Of a stretch of DNA of 64,000 nucleotides, positions 9,570 through 16,752 are shown piece after piece. A program made the position numbers and the translations under genes. Positions within the stretch are counted from its first letter, which is position 1. Every line of letters begins with the position of its first letter. The notes under the pieces were generated by a model. That model saw nothing but the letters and a program-made list of their open reading frames with translations. It was not told the DNA's origin and searched no databases. Source of the stretch: Pseudomonas allokribbensis (GTDB taxonomy: Bacteria > Pseudomonadota > Gammaproteobacteria > Pseudomonadales > Pseudomonadaceae); contig NZ_CP062252.1 in NCBI RefSeq assembly GCF_014863605.1, positions 6,301,501-6,365,500 on the forward strand. The letters are read 5' to 3'.

Positions 9570-9995
9570 TTATGCCTCTTCACCGTGCAAGGTGGCGAGG
9601 ACTTTACGGGCACCGCCATGATCGCGGTGCTCGCCCAGGTAAACGCCTTGCCAGGTGCCCAGTGCCAGCCGACCCGCCGAAACCGGCAGGCTGATCTGAC
9701 AGCCCAGCACGCTGGCCTTGAAGTGCGCCGGGAGGTCGTCCAGGCCTTCGTCGTTATGCTCATAGCCGTCTGTTCCTTGTGGGATCAGACGATTGAAAAA
9801 TCGTTCGAAGTCGCGACGTACCGCCGGATCGGCGTTCTCGTTGATGGTCAACGACGCCGAGGTATGCTGCAGCCACAAATGCAACAGACCGACCCGGCAT
9901 GCCTTGAGTTCAGGCAGTCCGGCGAGCAACTCTTCCGTTACCAGATGAAAGCCCCGGGGCCGTGCCCGAAGGGTTATCAGAGTCTGTTGCCACAT
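9570..9995 (-). CDS. YjbQ/UPF0047 family protein (secondary thiamine-phosphate synthase type)
   Basis: A 141-aa protein of the UPF0047 family. Signatures are LLHLWLQHTSASLTINENADP, HNDEGLDDLPAHFKASVLG and LGTWQGVYLGEHRDHGG, with the conserved histidines and the glycine-rich C-terminal turn. Some members have weak thiamine-phosphate synthase activity; the true role is not settled. I take the ATG at 9995 (MWQQTL), which gives the family length; the longer frame adds nine residues with no support. It is monocistronic on the minus strand. Confidence 0.9.
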   Translation of the reverse strand: MWQQTLITLRARPRGFHLVTEELLAGLPELKACRVGLLHLWLQHTSASLTINENADPAVRRDFERFFNRLIPQGTDGYEHNDEGLDDLPAHFKASVLGCQISLPVSAGRLALGTWQGVYLGEHRDHGGARKVLATLHGEEA

Positions 9996-10166
9996 ACAGT
10001 TCTCCGCACGTTCGGGGCGCATTCTAGCGCGCTCTGAAAAAAAACAAAGGCCCTAATATTCCTTCAATGATGTAAGCCATTGGCCGTAGAAAAACACCCG
10101 TCGTAAACACGACCAAAGCAGTACGAAAAATCCTTACAGCCATCTCAAGGATGACAAATCCCGGAC

Positions 10167-10200
10167 AAAAAAATGCCCGGCGAACCGGGCAAGTTTTTTT
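10167..10200 (-). terminator. Terminator downstream of amtB
   Basis: The stem TGCCCGG-CGAA-CCGGGCA is followed on the minus strand by a seven-T run, eleven bases beyond the amtB stop. The + strand side also has a T run. Confidence 0.8.
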
Positions 10201-10211
10201 GAGGCGCGTAC

Positions 10212-11549
10212 TTACAGGTTGTAGCCGCGCTCGTTGTGCTGTGCCAGGTCCAGGCCCACCGATTCTTCTTCCTCGGTAGCACGCAGACCCATCACGGCAT
10301 CCAGCACCTTGAGGATGATGAAGGTGACGATCGCGGTGTAGATCACCGTGAAGCCGACGCCTTTGCACTGAATCCAGACTTGTGCGGCGATGTCGGTGAC
10401 GGTGCCGAAGCCACCCAGCGCTGGAGCGGCGAACACACCAGTCAGGATCGCGCCGAGGATACCGCCGATACCGTGCACGCCGAAGGCGTCCAGGGAGTCG
10501 TCATAGCCGAGTTTGCGTTTCAGGGTGGTGGCGCAGAAGAAGCACACCACGCCGGCGGCCAGACCGATGATCAGCGAGCCCATCGGGCCCACGGTGCCGG
10601 CTGCCGGAGTGATTGCTACCAGACCAGCAACCACACCCGAAGCGATACCCAGTGCGCTAGGTTTGCCGTGGGTGATCCACTCGGCGAACATCCAGCCCAG
10701 TGCAGCGGCGGCGGTGGCGATCTGGGTGACCAGCATCGCCATGCCGGCAGTGCCGTTGGCGGCGGCGGCGGAACCGGCGTTGAAGCCGAACCAGCCAACC
10801 CACAGCATGGCGGCGCCCATCAGGGTGTAACCGAGGTTGTGCGGCGCCATCGGGGTGGTCGGGAAGCCTTTGCGCTTGCCCAGCACCAGGCACGCCACCA
10901 GACCGGCGATACCGGCGTTGATGTGCACCACGGTGCCGCCGGCGAAGTCGAGCACGCCCCAGTCACCCAGCAGCGAGCCCGGACCGCTCCAGACCATGTG
11001 CGCGATCGGTGCATACACCAGGGTGAACCAGACGCCCATGAACACCAGCATCGCGGAGAACTTCATACGCTCGGCGAAGGCACCGACGATCAGCGCCGGG
11101 GTGATGATGGCGAACGTCATCTGGTAAGTGACGAACACGGCTTCAGGGAACAGCGCCGCCGGGCCAGTAATGCTGGCAGGCGTGATGCCCGCGAGGAAGG
11201 CCTTGCCGAAGCTGCCGACGAAGGAGTTGAAGTTGACGACGTTGGCTTCCATCCCGGTGGTGTCGAACGCCATGCTGTAGCCATAAAGGAACCACAGGAT
11301 GGTGACCAGGCCGGTAATGGCGAAGCACTGCATCATCACGGAAAGAATGTTTTTCGACCGAACCATGCCGCCGTAGAACAGCGCGAGGCCGGGAATGGTC
11401 ATGAACAGCACGAGGGCCGTCGAGGTCAGCATCCAGGCGGTATCGCCGGAATTGAGGACTGGAGGCGCCACCGGATCTGCCGCCAAAGCCAGGCCGGGCA
11501 TTACGATGGACAACAGGGCGCCTAGCCCTGCGAATTTACGCAGAGTCAT
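10212..11549 (-). CDS. amtB: Ammonium transporter AmtB
   Basis: A 445-aa inner-membrane ammonium channel. An N-terminal signal-like segment (ending ALAADPVAPP) is followed by eleven predicted membrane spans. Family marks are AWMLTSTALVLFMTIPGLALFYGG, the twin-histidine region, DFAGGTVVHINAGIAGLVA and DDSLDAFGVHGIGG. The start at 11549 gives the usual precursor; a longer frame has no support. It lies 37 bp after glnK on the same strand, the classic glnK-amtB operon in which GlnK blocks the channel under nitrogen excess. Expression is expected to depend on NtrC and sigma-54. Confidence 0.97.
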   Translation of the reverse strand: MTLRKFAGLGALLSIVMPGLALAADPVAPPVLNSGDTAWMLTSTALVLFMTIPGLALFYGGMVRSKNILSVMMQCFAITGLVTILWFLYGYSMAFDTTGMEANVVNFNSFVGSFGKAFLAGITPASITGPAALFPEAVFVTYQMTFAIITPALIVGAFAERMKFSAMLVFMGVWFTLVYAPIAHMVWSGPGSLLGDWGVLDFAGGTVVHINAGIAGLVACLVLGKRKGFPTTPMAPHNLGYTLMGAAMLWVGWFGFNAGSAAAANGTAGMAMLVTQIATAAAALGWMFAEWITHGKPSALGIASGVVAGLVAITPAAGTVGPMGSLIIGLAAGVVCFFCATTLKRKLGYDDSLDAFGVHGIGGILGAILTGVFAAPALGGFGTVTDIAAQVWIQCKGVGFTVIYTAIVTFIILKVLDAVMGLRATEEEESVGLDLAQHNERGYNL

Positions 11550-11586
11550 ATTGTTTTCTCCTGGGGCGTTGGGTTTGTGGCGGCGT

Positions 11587-12338
<752 letters not shown>

Positions 12339-12599
12339 ATGCTCGCGCCCAAAGACTTCCTCGACGCCCTGAGCGGCACCGCCTCCCGCCTGTTCAGCGG
12401 CGACACGCCATTGCCAAAAGCCGAAATCGAAAGCCAGTTCAAGATGCTGCTGCAAAGTGCCTTCAGCAAACTGGATCTGGTGAGCCGGGAAGAGTTTGAT
12501 AGTCAGATGGTGGTGCTGGCCCGGACTCGCGCCCGGCTTGAGAGCCTTGAGGCGAAGGTGGCTGAGCTGGAAGCGAAGTTGACGCCGCCGGCTGAGTAA
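12339..12599 (+). CDS. ubiK: Ubiquinone biosynthesis accessory factor UbiK (BMFP/YqiC family)
   Basis: An 86-aa protein with an N-terminal amphipathic helix (APKDFLDALSGTASRLF) and a C-terminal coiled coil (DLVSREEFDSQMVVLARTRARLESLEAKVAELEAKL). This is the BMFP/UbiK architecture. UbiK binds UbiJ and helps the late steps of aerobic ubiquinone synthesis. It is monocistronic here. In P. aeruginosa I recall it near comM and glnK-amtB; in this genome an accessory insert separates it from comM. Confidence 0.9.
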   Translation: MLAPKDFLDALSGTASRLFSGDTPLPKAEIESQFKMLLQSAFSKLDLVSREEFDSQMVVLARTRARLESLEAKVAELEAKLTPPAE

Positions 12600-12628
12600 C
12601 ACCTCGTTTCTTTGTGAATGCGGCTCCT

Positions 12629-12655
12629 TGTGGGAGCGGGCTTGCCCGCGAATGA
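12629..12655. repeat. Pseudomonas REP element
   Basis: GTGGGAGCGGGCTTGCCCGC is the common P. fluorescens-type REP: a GTGGGAG head plus a GCGGGC-TT-GCCCGC stem. It marks the ubiK end of the accessory insert. Confidence 0.75.
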
Positions 12656-12772
12656 AGGTCGGAACGACCTTCCCGCCATTCAGGATTCGCTGCCGAATCT
12701 CGGCAGAATCCTACAGCTTGCAACCCCGCCGTCCGATTGCGTCGTGAAGCCCTGATTCCTAAGCTCACCCAA

Positions 12773-12788
12773 TGCTGAATGTTCAGCA
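12773..12788. promoter_or_regulatory. Perfect 16-bp inverted repeat upstream of the C4-type RNA (possible operator)
   Basis: TGCTGAATGTTCAGCA is a perfect dyad located about 90 bases before the RNA stem begins. It could be an operator controlling the C4-ant transcript. It does not fit the LexA box CTG-N10-CAG, and the regulator is unknown. Confidence 0.35.
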
Positions 12789-12865
12789 CTGGGTTTGGCG
12801 ACCCGGAAAGCTTAAGGCGCACGACAACCATGATGGCGGCTATGTTTACCGCCACATCGAGTCAT

Positions 12866-12957
12866 GGCGGTTGTGCGTGGGAGACCTTCGGGTCTGCCGG
12901 GTTCCTTTTGCTCCGGTTCGCCAACCCGCGTACGACTGCCACCCAATTGTTTGGCGA
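12866..12957 (+). ncRNA. C4-type antisense RNA leader of the ant gene
   Basis: The region folds as a three-way junction. An outer 12-bp stem (12866-12877 with 12929-12940, counting G-U pairs) encloses a UUCG hairpin (GACC-TTCG-GGTC, 12883-12894) and a CGGGTT/AACCCG stem (12898-12903 with 12923-12928) with a large loop. The loop carries two anti-target segments. TCCTTTTGCT (12903-12912) is perfectly complementary to AGCAAAAGGA (12977-12986), which covers the ribosome site of the next gene. TCGCCAA (12918-12924) is complementary to TTGGCGA (12951-12957). This is the design of the phage P1/P7 C4 antisense RNA, which is cut from the ant transcript and blocks ant translation. The family name is from recall; the pairings are seen directly. 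Confidence 0.75.
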
Positions 12958-12976
12958 CAATTGAGGGCAGCCCTAA

Positions 12977-12987
12977 AGCAAAAGGAG
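12977..12987 (+). promoter_or_regulatory. Ribosome site of ant, target of the C4-type RNA
   Basis: AGCAAAAGGAG contains the AAGGAG Shine-Dalgarno for the ATG at 12995. Ten bases pair perfectly with 12903-12912, and G-U pairs can extend this to about 13. When paired, the ribosome site would be hidden. Confidence 0.7.
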
Positions 12988-12994
12988 CTGTTCA

Positions 12995-13522
12995 ATGAAT
13001 AACGAAGATACGTATCTCACTCCTCAGGTTTTCACCCGCCACAAACTCCCCCTCCACGCCCTGCTCATCCAGAACCAACCCTGGTTCTCTGCCCGCGATC
13101 TGGGCCGCCTGCTACACATTTACCTCAACGAACGCATGCTGCGAAAACTCGACCCTGACCAATACCAAACCCGCAAAACCCTGATCCACAACCAGATCGA
13201 AAACACCCTCCTGATCAGCGAATCCGGCATCTATGCCCTCCTTGTCTACCACTACTGCCCCGAATACCGTGCCCTGCGCGAATGGCTCACCCATCAAGTC
13301 ATCCCCACCCTGCGCGACGCCCAGCACCCCACGACAAGCGAACGCCCACAGCTAAGCCTGCTGAATTGGCCCGAGATGTCGTTGAGTTTGCTGCACTGGA
13401 ATAACCAGCCGTGGATTCGGTTGCAGGATGTGCCGCAGATGGTGGTAGAGCGGGAAAAGCGAAAACACCCAGTGCCGGCCACTTGGTGGAAAAGGGCTTC
13501 GCGGATGCTGCAATCGCTATAG
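12995..13522 (+). CDS. BRO-N domain protein, phage antirepressor (Ant) homologue
   Basis: A 175-aa protein. Residues about 15-110 form a BRO-N domain: QNQPWFSARDLGRLL, TLLISESGIYALLVYHYCPEYRALREWLTHQVIPTLR. The C-terminal part (WNNQPWIRLQDVPQMVVEREKRK) looks like a second, degenerate BRO-like unit, and there is no KilA-C or Ant-C domain. Ant proteins bind phage repressors and switch on lytic genes. Here it follows a C4-type RNA and has a strong ribosome site but no prophage around it, so it is a stand-alone or domesticated copy. Its last six bases overlap the 3' end of the convergent higA-like gene. Confidence 0.8.
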   Translation: MNNEDTYLTPQVFTRHKLPLHALLIQNQPWFSARDLGRLLHIYLNERMLRKLDPDQYQTRKTLIHNQIENTLLISESGIYALLVYHYCPEYRALREWLTHQVIPTLRDAQHPTTSERPQLSLLNWPEMSLSLLHWNNQPWIRLQDVPQMVVEREKRKHPVPATWWKRASRMLQSL

Positions 13523-13786
13523 GTCCGCATGCCGGAGCTGGGCCCTGCGTAAATCGTAAGTCGACTGAAGATTCATCCAGAACTCAGGCGTGGTGTTGAG
13601 GTGGATTGCCAGTCTGATTGCCAGATCGGCGCAGATCCTGAGCTGGCATTTCACAAGCTTCTCGATCTCGGTTTCAGGCCAGTTCGTGGGCATGGCCAAG
13701 GCCATGACCGTCATGCCCAACGGCTCCATGAATTCCTTATTCAGCACCTCGCCCGGATGAATCGGGCGCATACCATTGCGTTCCAT
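13517..13786 (-). CDS. HigA-family antitoxin-like XRE protein, solitary and divergent in sequence
   Basis: An 89-aa protein with the HigA-type start MRPIHPGEVLNKEFMEPLGMT and the family end NTTPEFWMNLQSTYDLR. The middle of the helix-turn-helix is unusual: where relatives read roughly HVP-x-x-R-INEIV it has PTNWPETEIEKLVK, about two residues longer and without the usual arginine. The start ATG at 13786 has a good GGAGG site seven bases upstream. A HigB toxin gene is expected just upstream (above 13787 on this strand), but no such frame is present. It may be an orphan repressor or a decaying remnant. Confidence 0.65.
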   Translation of the reverse strand: MERNGMRPIHPGEVLNKEFMEPLGMTVMALAMPTNWPETEIEKLVKCQLRICADLAIRLAIHLNTTPEFWMNLQSTYDLRRAQLRHADL

Positions 13787-14009
13787 TTTTCGCCTCCAGA
13801 GGCTGCATTGATCGGCAAAACTGGAGCATCCAATTCGGCTACTCAAGACCTCCGCCAACGTTTCGCCGACGTCCTACAACCAATAAAGCATGGCCCTACA
13901 AGAATCAGCTCCCGCGCCCGATTACGTGATTTTTTACTTGTAGTTACGCTCGTAGCCATCACCTACGCTGATCGATCCAACACGTCGAGTTTCAGAAGGA
14001 TCACATTGA

Positions 14010-14504
14010 TTGCCAGACATTCTGGTTCTGGACTCCCTCTTGTCTGATTTGCTCACACAAAAAGAAAACACGCTAGTTCAGCACCCAGATGGCAGTTACA
14101 TCTTTGGTGCGATCCCCGACATGCCAAAATTCGGCTTGCCAGGTGGGAAGATTTATTTGCGAATAGGTATTCACCGCCGAGCGAATAGTGGTTTTGGCGT
14201 AGTACACATATGGGAAGCGCACAGAGCCGATTTGCTCAAGCATGGTTGCCAGACTGTCGATGGGGTAGCAGCGATTGTTGCGAAAATGATCGTCCCAGGA
14301 GCGCAAATCTATTGCGAGTTCAAAGAACAGCGATGTGGAAACAGGGTCGCGGTACTGAGAACATCCATGGGAACACTGATTCTTGAACCGCGACACGAGC
14401 GCGCCACAGGATTTGGTTACTTCGTGGTGACTTGGTACGCGCAAAAGCGCGCACATGGCACGTTGGTGGGACAAATACCACGAGCATCATCCAACCAGAA
14501 ATAA
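14010..14504 (+). CDS. Small protein resembling a BECR-fold (barnase/EndoU/ColicinE5/RelE-like) nuclease domain
   Basis: A 164-aa frame opening with TTG directly after an in-frame TGA, with AGAAGGA nine bases upstream; the next ATG is about 37 codons in. Features reminiscent of phage or polymorphic-toxin BECR nucleases are a GFGVVHIWEAHRADL histidine motif, the basic NRVAVLRTSMGTLILEPRH, and a final YFVVTWYAQKRAHGTL with a conserved-looking His. The region has visibly lower GC than its neighbours. A terminator starts one base after the stop. No secretion domain or immunity gene is evident. The family assignment is inference from motif shape only. Confidence 0.5.
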   Translation: MPDILVLDSLLSDLLTQKENTLVQHPDGSYIFGAIPDMPKFGLPGGKIYLRIGIHRRANSGFGVVHIWEAHRADLLKHGCQTVDGVAAIVAKMIVPGAQIYCEFKEQRCGNRVAVLRTSMGTLILEPRHERATGFGYFVVTWYAQKRAHGTLVGQIPRASSNQK

Positions 14505-14529
14505 AAAAGGCGTCCGAAGGACGCCTTTT
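14505..14529 (+). terminator. Terminator after the nuclease-like gene
   Basis: AAAAGGCGTCC-GAA-GGACGCCTTTT is an 11-bp perfect stem followed by AAATATTTTTT. It begins immediately after the TAA at 14502-14504. Confidence 0.85.
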
Positions 14530-14886
14530 AAATATTTTTTGAGGAGTAGTCGCAGCGATTCTTTAGCTCCCGGTTTTAAAGCCATGGGTTCAGAATCCGA
14601 CAGGCTATCCCGTCGTCACTACTTCAGAGAAACCAGCTTTCTCTGCTGCCAAAAATGCGGGGGAGCTTTTGCTGGTGCTCAGTCCCGACGAATGCGCAGT
14701 TGCAGTCCTCGAACGGGATGATCCGTCAATGCCGGCCGAGAGTCAACGCTCCAATTCAGGGAAGCAGTGACACTGCCGTCAGGTCTTGATACGTCTTGTA
14801 AACCTCAATTCATACACTGAAACCCGGCTCAACTACCCTTCAAAAACCCGCAGGAAGCGGCCCCCGATTCAACCCAAGGAATGACC
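14530..14886. other. Gap between the nuclease-like gene and comM
   Basis: No supported gene. A 67-codon open frame (14567-14770, +) has no start codon; it follows an in-frame TAG and contains the protein-like stretch AAKNAGELLLVLSPDECAVA. It could be a remnant of a lost gene. The comM ribosome site AAGGA lies at the right edge. Confidence 0.35.
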
Positions 14887-16380
14887 ATGTCCCTCGCCAT
14901 CGTCCACAGTCGCGCCCAGATTGGCGTGGATGCTCCCGCCGTCACCGTCGAAGTCCACCTGGCCAACGGCTTGCCCTCGTTGACCATGGTTGGCCTGCCC
15001 GAAGCAGCAGTTAAGGAGAGCAAGGATCGGGTGCGCAGTGCGATCATCAATTCCGGGCTGCAGTTTCCGGCGCGGCGGATCACGCTGAATCTGGCCCCGG
15101 CGGATTTGCCCAAGGATGGTGGGCGGTTCGATCTGGCGATTGCGCTGGGGATCCTGTCGGCGAGTGTGCAGGTGCCGACGCTGACGCTGGATGACGTGGA
15201 ATGCCTGGGTGAACTGGCGTTGTCCGGCGCGGTGCGGGCGGTGCGCGGGGTATTGCCGGCGGCACTGGCGGCGCGCAAGGCCGGGCGGACGCTGATGGTT
15301 CCGCGGGCGAATGCCGAAGAAGCGTGCCTGGCATCAGGGCTGAAGGTGATCGCGGTGGATCATCTGCTGGAGGCGGTGGCGCATTTCAATGGGCATACGC
15401 CGATCGAACCTTATGTTTCGGACGGGTTGATCCATGCCACCAGACCCTATCCCGACCTGAATGAAGTTCAGGGTCAACTGGCCGCCAAGCGGGCGCTGCT
15501 GATAGCGGCGGCGGGTGCGCATAACCTGCTGCTCAGCGGGCCACCGGGAACGGGCAAGACGTTGCTGGCCAGTCGATTGCCGGGGTTGCTTCCGCCTCTG
15601 GCCGAGAGTGAGGCGCTGGAAGTTGCAGCGATTCAGTCTGTCGCCAGTGGCGCCCCGCTCACCCATTGGCCGCAACGGCCCTTTCGCCAACCTCACCATT
15701 CGGCCTCCGGACCGGCACTGGTCGGGGGTAGCTCAAAACCTCAGCCCGGCGAAATCACCCTCGCCCACCACGGCGTGCTGTTTCTCGACGAACTCCCTGA
15801 GTTTGATCGCAAGGTACTGGAGGTTCTGCGCGAACCCCTGGAGTCCGGGCATATCGTCATCGCGCGCGCAAAGGATCGCGTGCGCTTCCCCGCACGTTTT
15901 CAACTGGTCGCGGCGATGAACCCGTGCCCTTGTGGATATCTTGGCGAGCCAACGGGGCGTTGCTCGTGCACCCCGGACATGGTGCAGCGTTATCGCAACA
16001 AGCTGTCGGGGCCGTTGCTCGACCGGATCGACCTGCACCTGACCGTTGCAAGGGAAGCCACTGCATTGAACCCGGCAATCAAACCAGGCGAGGACAGTGC
16101 CAGTGCAGCGATTCAGGTCGCCGAAGCCCGGGAGCTACAGCAAAAGCGTCAAGGCTGCGCCAATGCATTTCTGGATCTGCCGGGGTTGCGCAGACACTGC
16201 AAGTTATCCACAACCGATGAACACTGGCTGGAGTCTGCATGCGAACGGCTGACACTTTCACTGCGTTCGGCGCATCGGTTGCTCAAGGTTGCACGGACAC
16301 TGGCCGATATAGAGAAGGTTGATGCCATCTCCCGCGAACATCTGGCCGAAGCGCTTCAGTATCGCCCAGCGACGCAATGA
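14887..16380 (+). CDS. comM: ComM/YifB family Mg-chelatase-like AAA+ ATPase
   Basis: A 497-aa protein with an N-terminal Lon-protease-like fold domain (AIVHSRAQIGVDAPAVTVEVHLANGLPS), a central AAA+ domain and a C-terminal Mg-chelatase domain. The Walker A is GPPGTGKT, the Walker B is GVLFLDELPEF, and a conserved NPCPCGYLG zinc-like loop is present. ComM is a hexameric helicase that promotes branch migration during natural transformation. I prefer the ATG at 14887 (MSLAIV), seven bases from AAGGA, over the one at 14881, which abuts the ribosome site. It borders the accessory insert on the left and the phosphoramidate locus on the right. Confidence 0.94.
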   Translation: MSLAIVHSRAQIGVDAPAVTVEVHLANGLPSLTMVGLPEAAVKESKDRVRSAIINSGLQFPARRITLNLAPADLPKDGGRFDLAIALGILSASVQVPTLTLDDVECLGELALSGAVRAVRGVLPAALAARKAGRTLMVPRANAEEACLASGLKVIAVDHLLEAVAHFNGHTPIEPYVSDGLIHATRPYPDLNEVQGQLAAKRALLIAAAGAHNLLLSGPPGTGKTLLASRLPGLLPPLAESEALEVAAIQSVASGAPLTHWPQRPFRQPHHSASGPALVGGSSKPQPGEITLAHHGVLFLDELPEFDRKVLEVLREPLESGHIVIARAKDRVRFPARFQLVAAMNPCPCGYLGEPTGRCSCTPDMVQRYRNKLSGPLLDRIDLHLTVAREATALNPAIKPGEDSASAAIQVAEARELQQKRQGCANAFLDLPGLRRHCKLSTTDEHWLESACERLTLSLRSAHRLLKVARTLADIEKVDAISREHLAEALQYRPATQ

Positions 16381-16752
16381 CGGGATGGACAGGCTGTTTG
16401 CAAGTGGTCTGTGCCGGCTGAAAATAAAGTCCGCGCACGCTGATAGCCATTAGCCAAGATGTGATATAACGACGGCGCTCTTCATCAGGCACCAGAGCCT
16501 TTAGTTAAAAGCTCAAACTTTAAAGCAATATAAAATGGAGGCGGCACATCATGGAAAAGATCTCTTCAGCCCACCGGGCGCAATATACTTGATCAATTAA
16601 AATCGTCATGATACGGCAGACTTAAAACAACTGCCGATGACAGATTTCAATGGCGAACGCGCCAAGACAATATCAATCAATTAATTGTCCACGCGCACCT
16701 AGCTGATCCAACTTTGTTTTGCCACGGCAAATTTTATAAGTACCAGTCAATA
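16381..16752. other. AT-rich leader upstream of the phosphoramidate locus
   Basis: 372 bases with markedly lower GC than the flanks. No gene is supported; a GGAGG followed by an ATG at 16551 would encode only 13 codons. TATAAAAT near 16530 could be a -10 element. The region probably contains the promoter of the following operon. No ops/JUMPstart element typical of polysaccharide operons was recognised. Confidence 0.45.

Noticed and set aside
12773..12788. LexA box
   Set aside because: The dyad has CTG-N6-CAG spacing rather than CTG-N10-CAG.
13601..14047. 148-codon + strand frame
   Set aside because: It runs antisense through the higA-like gene and then overlaps the start of the nuclease-like gene; it has no ribosome site or family features.
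16551..16592. 13-codon leader peptide after GGAGG in the AT-rich region
   Set aside because: There is no run of regulatory codons and no linked attenuator hairpin, so chance is as likely.
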